In this document: one piece after another, positions 19,959 to 27,804 of the stretch
Position numbering within the stretch: the stretch's first letter is position 1
Layout: each line of letters opens with the position of its first letter
From: Verrucomicrobiia bacterium
Lineage (GTDB): Bacteria; Verrucomicrobiota; Verrucomicrobiia; JABWAM01
Direction: 5' to 3'
DNA length: 64,000 nt
Assembly (NCBI GenBank): GCA_028687435.1
Contig: JAQUAF010000002.1
Location: forward strand, 124,001-188,000
Made by a program: the position numbers and the translations under genes
Notes under the pieces: generated by a model
Told to the model about the DNA's origin: nothing
The model's database searches: none
Seen by the model: only the letters and a program-made list of their open reading frames with translations

Positions 19959-21697
19959 AAAAGCATTATGGCAGCGAAACAGCGGAGCGTCTGCGCAACC
20001 GGCTGAAAATCCTGTATGGAGGGGAGGCCGGGAGATGTTTTTCCAGGTTGTTGATGTTGATCGGGCGGTACGGGCTTCTGGCGGAAAGATCCGGCTCCAA
20101 GGCGTTGTGGAGCGAGAAGGATGCGTTGCTCATCGCTTATCCCGACATGGTTTCGGCGCCGAAGAGCGCGCCCTTGCGCGAATTGAAAAAGTTTGCCGAC
20201 GAGAATCTGCGGCAGGCTTTCAGCGCCATTCATCTGCTGCCTTTTTTCCCGTACTCGTCGGACGACGGTTTTTCAGTGATTCATTACCGGCAGGTGAATC
20301 CCGGGTCGGGGACCTGGGACGATATCCGTGCCATTGGGGAAAATTTCCAACTCATGTTTGATCTGGTTCTCAACCATGTGTCGCGGCAGAGCGGCTGGTT
20401 TGACGATTTCATCAACGGGATTGCGCCGGGGCGGAGTTATTTCATTGATCTGCCGGCGGATGCCGATGTTTCGGCGGTTGTGCGGCCGCGGACCTCGCCC
20501 CTGCTCAGTCCCGTGAAGACGCAAAGCGGGGACCGGCATGTGTGGACCACCTTCAGCGACGACCAGATTGATTTCAATTACGCCAATCCGGATGTGTTGT
20601 TTGAAATGCTGGACATTCTGTTGTTCTATGTGAGCATGGGGGCTCGCATCATTCGTCTGGATGCCATCGCCTATTTGTGGAAAAAGCCCGGGACTCCCTG
20701 CATTCATCTGCCGGAGACCCATGAAGTGGTGAAGATTTTTCGCGATGTGTTGCGATTGATGTCGCCCGGGACTCTTTTGTTGACGGAGACCAATGTGCCC
20801 CATGACGAAAACATCCAGTATTTTGGGGAGGGGGATGAGGCGCACATGGTTTACCAGTTTGCCTTGCCGCCGCTGATCCTCCACGCGTTTGTTTCCGGCA
20901 AGGCGGATTATCTTTCCAAATGGGCGTCCGAACTGGCGCCGCCGCCGAAAGGCTGCGCCTTTCTCAACTTTACGGCATCTCATGACGGCGTTGGAGTAAG
21001 GCCATTGGAGGGATTGGTTCCGCCCGGGGAACTCACCCGGTTGCTGGAGCATGTTGAAAAACGGGGGGGGCGAATTTCCCGCCGGAAGGCCGGAGATGGG
21101 ACGGAACAGCCCTATGAATTGAATGTGACGTGGTTTGACGCCATGGGTGGCGCGCGCAATGAACCCGCGGATTTGCATATCCGGCGTTTTCTTTGCTCCC
21201 AAGCCATTCCCCTGGCCTTGAGGGGGATTCCCGCGGTTTATTTTCATTCGTTGACGGGCGCCGCCAACGATTTGAAGGAGATCAAAAAGACCGGTCATAA
21301 CCGTTCGATCAATCGGGGCAAATGGCGCGCCGATGATCTCAACAGGCAGGTCAAAGATCCGTCCGGCGTGGCCGGACGGGTTTTTCCGCAATATTGCGCG
21401 ATGCTGGCCGCCCGCCGCCAGCACAGCGCGTTTCATCCTGACGCGGAACAACGGATATTGAATCTCGATTCCAGGCTTTTTGTTGTTTGGCGAAAGAATT
21501 CCCAGACTGGCGAGCAGGTTCTTGCCCTGCATAATGTGTCCGACAGCGAGGTCAGACTGTCATCCCAGGCCTTGCAGGAGATTCTGCCTGCCAAAAAGAA
21601 CTGTGCGGATCTGCTTTCCGGGGGGAGTTATTCCCCCGGCCAGCAGGCTGAGATGACGTTGAAGCCTTTTCAGGCGGCCTGGTTTTGCTGGAAATGA
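19955..21697 (+). CDS. GH13 subfamily 18 sugar phosphorylase (sucrose- or glucosylglycerate-phosphorylase type)
   Basis: A 580-residue glycoside phosphorylase that splits an alpha-glucoside with phosphate to give glucose 1-phosphate. Seen: the first GH13 block LLPFFPYSSDDGFSVIHY, then LMFDLVLNHVS, RIIRLDAIAYLWKK with the nucleophile Asp236, LLTETNVPHDENIQYFG with acid/base Glu278, and NFTASHDGVGVRP with the transition-state Asp. The RTSPLLSP and PCIHLPETHEVVK blocks are typical of subfamily 18. That subfamily holds sucrose, sucrose-6-phosphate and glucosylglycerate phosphorylases. A GpgS-like synthase 5 kb away favours glucosylglycerate; this is inference. It overlaps both flanking GT4 genes by 4 nt. 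Confidence 0.9.
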   Translation: MKKHYGSETAERLRNRLKILYGGEAGRCFSRLLMLIGRYGLLAERSGSKALWSEKDALLIAYPDMVSAPKSAPLRELKKFADENLRQAFSAIHLLPFFPYSSDDGFSVIHYRQVNPGSGTWDDIRAIGENFQLMFDLVLNHVSRQSGWFDDFINGIAPGRSYFIDLPADADVSAVVRPRTSPLLSPVKTQSGDRHVWTTFSDDQIDFNYANPDVLFEMLDILLFYVSMGARIIRLDAIAYLWKKPGTPCIHLPETHEVVKIFRDVLRLMSPGTLLLTETNVPHDENIQYFGEGDEAHMVYQFALPPLILHAFVSGKADYLSKWASELAPPPKGCAFLNFTASHDGVGVRPLEGLVPPGELTRLLEHVEKRGGRISRRKAGDGTEQPYELNVTWFDAMGGARNEPADLHIRRFLCSQAIPLALRGIPAVYFHSLTGAANDLKEIKKTGHNRSINRGKWRADDLNRQVKDPSGVAGRVFPQYCAMLAARRQHSAFHPDAEQRILNLDSRLFVVWRKNSQTGEQVLALHNVSDSEVRLSSQALQEILPAKKNCADLLSGGSYSPGQQAEMTLKPFQAAWFCWK

Positions 21698-22965
21698 ACC
21701 GCGACATGACGATGCAACACCGAATTGGATTCGTAGCAACACGGCTGGAGGGAACGGACGGCGTTTCGCTCGAGGCGGAAAAATGGGCGGCGATTTTGGA
21801 GCAGCTTGGGCACAACTGTTTTTATTTTGCGGGGGCATCGGATCGTCCGAAGGATCGCACCCGTGTGGTGCCCGAGGCTCATTTTTTCTTTCCTTCGATT
21901 CGAGAGATGTGTGCCGCGGCGTTTTCCAAACGGACCCGTCCGCCCGAAATAACCGAAGGCATCCAACGGACCAAGGATCTTCTCAAGGAGCACTTGCGCG
22001 CCTTTGTCCGCGATTTTAAAATTGATCTGCTGATTTCCGAGAATGCCATCACCATTCCCCTCAACCTGCCGCTGGGAATGGCCCTGACGGAGATGATTGC
22101 CGAGACATATATTCCGGTGATCGCCCATCATCATGATTTTTTTTGGGAACGCCAGCGTTTTCTTGTGAATTGCGTTTCGGATTATCTTGCCATGGCTTTT
22201 CCGCCGGCTCTTCCGTCGATCCGGCATGTGGTGATCAACTCATGGGCCGCAAAGATGCTCAGCCAGCGAACGGGAGAGTCGGCCATGCTGATTCCCAACG
22301 TGATGGATTTCGAGCGCCCGCCCGCGCCGGTTGACGATTATGCCCGGAACATTCGCCGGGATTTGGGGGTGGAACCTGGCGAGATTTTTTTTCTTCAACC
22401 CACGCGGGTGGTCCAGAGAAAGGGCATTGAGCATGCCATTGAGTTGATTCACCGGATGGGGCTCAAGTCCCGGCTGGTCATCTCAAACGCCAGCGGCGAT
22501 GAGGGGGACGATTATGAAAAGCGCGTGCGCGCTTATGCCGGTCTGCTCAAGGTGAACGTCAATTTTGAGTCCGATATCATCCGGGGTTGCCGGGGTTTGA
22601 CCTCGAACGGCAGAAAAATTTTCACCTTGGGCGATGTTTATCCCCAAGTGGACATGGTCACTTATCCATCGACGCTGGAGGGATTCGGCAACGCCTTTCT
22701 GGAGGCGGTTTACTATCGCCGTCCATTGGTGGTGAACAACTACTCCATCTTTGACATGGATATCAAGCCCAAGGGATTTCATGTTGTGGGATTTGAGGGG
22801 TATATCACCGATCAAACCGTCAGCCGCACCCGGGAGTTGCTTGAAAATCCATCGCTTGTGGATGAGATGACGTCCCGCAACTACGAACTGGCGCTGAAAC
22901 ATTACTCTTTTGCGGTCGCCAAACGGCGATTGGAAACCCTGGTCAAGGATTGCATGGGGGAATGA
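21694..22965 (+). CDS. GT4 glycosyltransferase of a phosphorylase operon, copy B
   Basis: A 423-residue paralogue of the GT4 gene at 18651. It has IGFVATRLEGTDGVSLE, IPVIAHHHDFFWER, FLQPTRVVQRKGIEHAIELI and PSTLEGFGNAFLEAVYYRRPLV. The ATG at 21694 overlaps the phosphorylase stop (ATGA); an ATG at 21685 is less likely. The two copies differ most before the HHHDF motif and in the region after the donor block (DIIRGCRGLTSNGRK here), which may reflect different acceptors or donors. No clear terminator follows, only a weak GGGGCG/CGCCCC inverted repeat some 35 nt on. Confidence 0.85.
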   Translation: MNRDMTMQHRIGFVATRLEGTDGVSLEAEKWAAILEQLGHNCFYFAGASDRPKDRTRVVPEAHFFFPSIREMCAAAFSKRTRPPEITEGIQRTKDLLKEHLRAFVRDFKIDLLISENAITIPLNLPLGMALTEMIAETYIPVIAHHHDFFWERQRFLVNCVSDYLAMAFPPALPSIRHVVINSWAAKMLSQRTGESAMLIPNVMDFERPPAPVDDYARNIRRDLGVEPGEIFFLQPTRVVQRKGIEHAIELIHRMGLKSRLVISNASGDEGDDYEKRVRAYAGLLKVNVNFESDIIRGCRGLTSNGRKIFTLGDVYPQVDMVTYPSTLEGFGNAFLEAVYYRRPLVVNNYSIFDMDIKPKGFHVVGFEGYITDQTVSRTRELLENPSLVDEMTSRNYELALKHYSFAVAKRRLETLVKDCMGE

Positions 22966-23237
22966 TTTTCCGGCCATGCGGCAAGGGGCGCTTTTTCCTG
23001 GAGGATATGATTTGCCGCCCCTTCCGGGATATCCGGAGAGTGAAGCCGTGCGTCCATGCGCGGCCCGGTCCATATAAAAAACATCTATAGCCCGGATAGA
23101 AACCTCCTATTAGATTTTGTCTCCAATCATGTGTAGAATGCCGTTTATGTTGTCCGATTTCAAAGACGGCGGAATTTGAAATTGGCAAATCAAACAGAAC
23201 TCCGCCGGGCTTTGAGAGCCAACCAAAGGAATCAAAA

Positions 23238-23858
23238 ATGAAACAAAAAAGTCCGACTCAATGGCAGGCCGTTTTATGTTGCGGTGGAATCGTTGTCATG
23301 CTTGCCGCGGGCTGTGGAGGGAAGCCTCCCCGGCAAGAGGTTGACGCGGCGAAATCCGCCGTTCAGGAGGCAATCGTGGCCGGAGCGGAACAATATGCCC
23401 CGGAGGAAGCGAAGGCTGTCCGGGAGTTGGAGAACAAGTTGAATGCCGAGATGGACGGGAAGGATTATCGCACGGCAAGGCAAACGGCCATTCAAACCAA
23501 AGAAGCCGCGGAAAAGACGAAAAAAACCGTTGAAGAGGCAAAGGCCAGGGCAAAAGAGGCGGCAGCCGCCAGTTCGAAGGAAGCCAAACAGGCATTGGAA
23601 AAGATCAGGGAGTTTATTGCCGGAAGCGCCAGTTTTCCGACCAATCTGCTTCAGACGCTCAAGGATCAGTTTTCCGCAACCGAGATTGGGCTTGGCGAAC
23701 TTGACGGCATGATAGGCAGCGAAAAATTCCAGGAAGCCTCGGAACGGGCGGTTCGTTTGAAGGAAGCTCTTGGCCAGATGGAACAGGAGGTTGGAAACAT
23801 CAAAACAAAGGCCGAAGAGCTTAAGAAAACAACCGGCGGCAAAGCCAAAAAGAAGTAG
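23238..23858 (+). CDS. Coiled-coil lipoprotein, DUF4398-like
   Basis: A 206-residue exported protein with a lipobox LAAGC after a hydrophobic segment, so it is probably a lipoprotein. Residues 35-110 follow the pattern of alternating Ala and charged positions with AGAEQYAPEEAKAVRELENKL, as in the DUF4398 family of periplasmic lipoproteins. The remainder is Ala/Lys/Glu-rich helix, probably coiled coil, ending in a basic tail. The 272 nt upstream contain no gene; an 8-bp inverted repeat (CGGCGGA and TCCGCCG) lies in its leader. Function unknown. Confidence 0.75.
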   Translation: MKQKSPTQWQAVLCCGGIVVMLAAGCGGKPPRQEVDAAKSAVQEAIVAGAEQYAPEEAKAVRELENKLNAEMDGKDYRTARQTAIQTKEAAEKTKKTVEEAKARAKEAAAASSKEAKQALEKIREFIAGSASFPTNLLQTLKDQFSATEIGLGELDGMIGSEKFQEASERAVRLKEALGQMEQEVGNIKTKAEELKKTTGGKAKKK

Positions 23859-24016
23859 TTTCAGGGCAAAGCGCCGGCGAGGGGGGCGGTCGCAAAAGGA
23901 TCGTGAACCGCGTTTTTTCCAATCATCATGACACAAAGTTCAGAATAACTCACCCATCTCCGATTTTGGCCAAAAGGCGTTTTCCTTGGGGCTGCCGCGC
24001 GGCGGAATGGGCCGGG

Positions 24017-24907
24017 TCAAAAAGCCATCTTTTTCAACCTGCCTGTCAGGAGGGAAATGAATTGCTGGGTTGCCGTTGCCATGACTTTGTTTTCCCTGGA
24101 AACAAGCGCGATTTGCGTCTGAAGTTTTTTCTCGTCAAGCTGGCGGCAGTGAAGTTTGAGGCGGGAAGCGGTTTCTTTCACCAACAGGGGGAGGATGGCC
24201 ACGCCCGCGCCGCTTGCGCACATTTCCAGAACCGTCAAGGCCTGGTCGCTTGAAAACACAATGTTGGCGGGGCGCCGCATTTGCATGCCCATCCGGCGAA
24301 GCCGCTCCTCAAGGGAATTTGGGTCGCGAAAAATGAGCAGAGCCTCCGGCACGACCTGGGCAAAACCCCATCTCCGGTGTTTTTTCAACAGTTGGGGGTC
24401 GCGGGAAAACACGCCGTATTTGCAATGCAACAGGGGAGAGACATTTTCCTGGGGGGAAAAATGCTCCAATTGGGTCATCAGGCAGAAATGGACTTCGTTG
24501 CGGACCATGAGTTCGGGCAGCAAATAGTTGGGGCGTTCCAGCACGGCGAGGTGCGTTCGCGAATGTTCGCGCAGAAAATCCTTCAAAATCGAGGGCAGAA
24601 TGGTGGCGGCCAGGAGAGGTTGGACGCCCATGCGGATGATTTGATGGGGTTCGCTTTCGTGAAGATCATGGCGCAATTTTCGCAATTGCTCGAAAATCAA
24701 ATTGGCCGTTTCCAGCACGTTTTCCCCGGCGGGTGTGAGGCGCACGCCTTTGGGTGTTCTTTTGAACACCCGCCGTCCCAATTCTTCCTCCAGCCGATTG
24801 ATTTGGATGGACAGGGAGGGCTGGGAAACATGGGCGTGACGGGCCGCCGCCGAATAGCTGCCCTTGCTGGCGACAGCCTGAAAATATCGCAATTGATAAA
24901 GTTCCAT
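24017..24907 (-). CDS. LysR-family transcriptional regulator
   Basis: LysR regulator of 296 residues. The N-terminal winged helix-turn-helix reads MELYQLRYFQAVASKGSYSAAARHAHVSQPSLSIQINRLEEELG, with the usual RTPKGVRLTPAG end; the effector-binding domain follows. The ATG at 24907 is chosen because it begins the HTH; the open frame continues 41 codons further with no family resemblance. It is divergent from a decayed ClC-type gene that starts 47 nt away, perhaps its former target. The inducer is unknown. Confidence 0.93.
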   Translation of the reverse strand: MELYQLRYFQAVASKGSYSAAARHAHVSQPSLSIQINRLEEELGRRVFKRTPKGVRLTPAGENVLETANLIFEQLRKLRHDLHESEPHQIIRMGVQPLLAATILPSILKDFLREHSRTHLAVLERPNYLLPELMVRNEVHFCLMTQLEHFSPQENVSPLLHCKYGVFSRDPQLLKKHRRWGFAQVVPEALLIFRDPNSLEERLRRMGMQMRRPANIVFSSDQALTVLEMCASGAGVAILPLLVKETASRLKLHCRQLDEKKLQTQIALVSRENKVMATATQQFISLLTGRLKKMAF

Positions 24908-24953
24908 GTTGTTTGGCGCCGATTGGAGCAGTGAGGCAGGAGGATGTCCGGCC

Positions 24954-25294
24954 ATGAACATCAAACGTCGCAATGGCCCAGTCTTGCACGCCAACGAAAA
25001 AGCCGCAAGTTTTTTGCCTCGGGCGCGCATGGGAGCGGGAAACGAAAAATGGATCTTGTTTTTTTGGGGGGGGTGCGCGGGGTTGGCTGCCGTTGCGTTT
25101 CAAACCGCCATCAAACCGTTTCCCCCCAGCCGCTGCTTGTTTGCCATCCGGAGCAAAGCATCAAGGAAATGGCCCGGAAATTGATCGAAACCCCCACAAG
25201 CCTGGTGGCGATCATGGAACATTCCGGGGGGGAGATCAAAGGAATCGTCACCTTGCATGACTTGTTGCGCGCCGAAACATCGCTCTTGGAATAG
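24954..25294 (+). pseudogene. Remnant of a ClC chloride channel gene with C-terminal CBS domain
   Basis: Two fragments in different frames. From ATG 24954 one frame gives a basic N-terminus and a hydrophobic helix (ILFFWGGCAGLAAVAFQTAI) like the first helix of ClC transporters. From about 25127 another frame gives HPEQSIKEMARKLIETPTS and GIVTLHDLLRAETSLLE, a clear CBS-domain end, with a stop at 25294. The roughly 450 residues between these parts in a normal ClC protein are absent. The simplest reading is a large internal deletion plus a frame change near 25100-25127. The CBS end is convincing; the ClC identity of the first part is less certain. Confidence 0.5.
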
Positions 25295-25398
25295 GGGTTT
25301 CTTTGGCAAAAACGCGCCGGGGCTTGACAAACAGAGCGCGCCTGCCGCAACATGGTCATGTTGACGCGGCCTCGGGAGAGCGAGGCGGGTGCGTCTCA

Positions 25399-25464
25399 AA
25401 GGGTGCGGCAGAGATGAAAAGCCGCAGGTTGTTTGAATGGTCGGGCCGCCATTCATCGAATAGC
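25399..25464 (+). repeat. 66-bp upstream element, copy 2
   Basis: Second copy of the element at 18401-18467, here on the plus strand and ending 23 nt before the ATG at 25488. Orientation and distance relative to the following gene are the same as in copy 1. The most conserved half is the gene-proximal one (GGTCGGGCCGCCATTCATCG); the distal half shares AAGGGTGCGG and GCCGCAGGT. Confidence 0.65.
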
Positions 25465-25487
25465 GCCAGGCGCCTTTTCCAAATGAC

Positions 25488-27767
25488 ATGACACAAAAAA
25501 TTTCCGAGATTAAAAGGGTTGCTTTTGTGGGAAATTATCTTCCCCGAAAATGCGGGATAGCCACATTCACCTCCGATGTTTGCGGCGCGGTGGTTTCCCA
25601 ATACAGCCAGACGCATTGCTTTGTGGTGCCCGTCAATGATATCGAGGGCGGATATGCTTATCCCAAGGAGGTGAGATTTGAGATCGAGGAGCAAAGCCTT
25701 TCGTCCTATCAGCGGGCCGCGGATTTTCTGAACATCAACGATGTGGATGCGGTTTGCGTGCAGCACGAATTTGGCATTTACGGCGGGGCGGCGGGAGGGC
25801 ATCTTCTGGCGCTTTTGCGCGATCTCAAGGCGCCGATCGTCACCACGTTGCACACCGTTTTGCGCGATCCCACGCGCGACCAGCGCCGGGTGATGGCCGA
25901 ACTTCTGCGCCTTTCCACGCGGCTGGTGGCGATGACCCAGACCGGAGAAGGGCTTTTGCGGGAGGTTTACAACGTCCCGGCGGAGAAAATCGACTTGATC
26001 CCCCATGGCATACCGGATATGCCGTTTGTGGATCCTAATTTCTACAAGGATCTATTCGGCGTCGAGGGCAAACTTGTGTTGCTGACTTTCGGCCTGCTGG
26101 CGCCCAACAAGGGGGTGGAACACGCCTTGAACGCCATGCCTGAAATTTTAAGGGGATTTTCCAATGTGGTTTATATTATTCTGGGGGCGACCCATCCCAA
26201 TTTGTTGAAGACGGAAGGGGAAACTTACCGGCTCAGATTGGAACGGCTGGCCAAAAAAAATAAAATTCAAAAAAATGTCATTTTCTACAATCAATTTGTC
26301 GAATTGGAGGAACTGAAGGAATTCATTGGCGCAGCTGATATTTACCTGACTCCTTATCTTAACGAGGCGCAGATCACCTCGGGCACGCTGGCCTATGCCT
26401 TTGGGGCGGGCAAGGCGGTGGTTTCAACGCCTTATTGGCATGCCGCGGAATTGCTGGCTGAAAACCGGGGGGTGCTTGTTCCGTTTGGGGATGCGCGTGC
26501 GATTGCCCGGGAGGTTGTGCAATTGCTTTCCGACGAGCCCCGGAGGCATGCCATTCGCAAGAATGCGTATAAGATGGGCCGGGAAATGGTTTGGAGCCAT
26601 GTGGCGCACCTTTACATGCAGTCTTTCGCCAAGGCCCGTTTGGATCACAATTTTTTGTCGAGGAAGCCTGTCATCATCAAAACATTGGACGAGCGGCAGG
26701 GACAATTGCCCGAATTCAAGCTGGATCATCTTTTTCGCATGAGCGACTCGACGGGCGTGTTTCAGCACGCCGTGTTTACCGTGCCTAATTTTTCGCATGG
26801 ATATTGTTTGGATGACAATGCCCGCGCCCTGATCCTGGCCATTCTCTTGAATCAACTGGGGCAGTCGACAGCCCAATTGCAGTCAATGGCCGCCACTTGC
26901 GCTGCCTTCATCCATCATGCCTATGACGCCAAGATGCGGCAATTCCGCAATTTTCTGGGTTTTGAGCGTCGATGGTTGGAAGAGAAGGGGGCCGATGACA
27001 GCCATGGACGAGCCTTGTGGGCCTTGGGCACTTGCGTGGGGCGTTTTCCTAACAGCGGTTTTCAAACCCTTGCCGGCCAGCTTTTTGCCAAGGCGCTTCC
27101 CAGGATATTGGAGTTGTCCAGTCCCCGGGCTTGGGCCCTGGCTCTGATTGGAATCCACGAGTACTTGCAACGGCTGGGGGGCGACCGCATTGCCACTCAG
27201 GCAAGGGAAACCTTGGTTTCCCGGTTGATGGATTTGCAACAGCGTGTGGCGGCGCCGGATTGGCCATGGTTTGAAGATTCGCTGACCTACAACAACGCCA
27301 GATTGCCGCATGCGTTGATTTTGTCGGGGAAGGCCATGAATCAACCCGCCTGCGTGGAAGCTGGGTTGAAGTCCCTGCGATGGCTGCTTGAAATACAGAT
27401 ATCCAAAAACGGCTGCTTTCACCCCGTTGGGTCGAACGGTTTTTATGAGCGCGGCAAGGCCATGGCGCAATTCGACCAACAACCGATAGAGGCTTATTCC
27501 TGCCTGTCCGCCTGTCTTGAGGCATTTCGCGCCACGGCGGACGATTTTTGGTTTGAACAGGCATGGGTTGTCTTTGACTGGTTTTTCGGCCTGAACGATT
27601 TGGGGGCGCCCCTTTACGATTCCAACACGGGCGGGTGTTGCGATGCCTTGCATGTGGACCGGGTCAACCAGAACCAAGGGGCGGAATCCACCTTGGTTTT
27701 CTTGCTGTCGCTTGCCGAGATGGCTTTGCAGCAAAACGAAATGGCGGCTCTGAAGAATCCGGCCTGA
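25488..27767 (+). CDS. Two-domain protein: GT4 glycosyltransferase fused to an (alpha/alpha)6-barrel-like domain
   Basis: A 759-residue cytoplasmic protein. Residues 1-390 form a GT-B glycosyltransferase: VAFVGNYLPRKCGIATFTSD, VCVQHEFGIYGG, LIPHGIPDMPFV, LTFGLLAPNKGVEHAL and TSGTLAYAFGAGKAVVSTPYWHA. Residues 430-750 are helical with a GYCLDDNARALIL motif and WPWFEDSLTYNNARLPHAL, resembling the alpha-barrel domains of several glycoside enzymes. The next gene, 37 nt downstream, is a GH130 phosphorylase. GH130 acts on beta-mannosides, so the pair may make and recycle a beta-mannan-type oligosaccharide; that is inference. Confidence 0.82.
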   Translation: MTQKISEIKRVAFVGNYLPRKCGIATFTSDVCGAVVSQYSQTHCFVVPVNDIEGGYAYPKEVRFEIEEQSLSSYQRAADFLNINDVDAVCVQHEFGIYGGAAGGHLLALLRDLKAPIVTTLHTVLRDPTRDQRRVMAELLRLSTRLVAMTQTGEGLLREVYNVPAEKIDLIPHGIPDMPFVDPNFYKDLFGVEGKLVLLTFGLLAPNKGVEHALNAMPEILRGFSNVVYIILGATHPNLLKTEGETYRLRLERLAKKNKIQKNVIFYNQFVELEELKEFIGAADIYLTPYLNEAQITSGTLAYAFGAGKAVVSTPYWHAAELLAENRGVLVPFGDARAIAREVVQLLSDEPRRHAIRKNAYKMGREMVWSHVAHLYMQSFAKARLDHNFLSRKPVIIKTLDERQGQLPEFKLDHLFRMSDSTGVFQHAVFTVPNFSHGYCLDDNARALILAILLNQLGQSTAQLQSMAATCAAFIHHAYDAKMRQFRNFLGFERRWLEEKGADDSHGRALWALGTCVGRFPNSGFQTLAGQLFAKALPRILELSSPRAWALALIGIHEYLQRLGGDRIATQARETLVSRLMDLQQRVAAPDWPWFEDSLTYNNARLPHALILSGKAMNQPACVEAGLKSLRWLLEIQISKNGCFHPVGSNGFYERGKAMAQFDQQPIEAYSCLSACLEAFRATADDFWFEQAWVVFDWFFGLNDLGAPLYDSNTGGCCDALHVDRVNQNQGAESTLVFLLSLAEMALQQNEMAALKNPA

Positions 27768-27804
27768 TTTTGTGACGGGTAAAAAGGAAAAAATATTCTC
27801 ATCC

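Noticed and set aside
21285-21296. Operator copy ACCGGTCTTTTT (complement)
   Set aside because: It lies within the GH13_18 coding sequence and is explained by codons.
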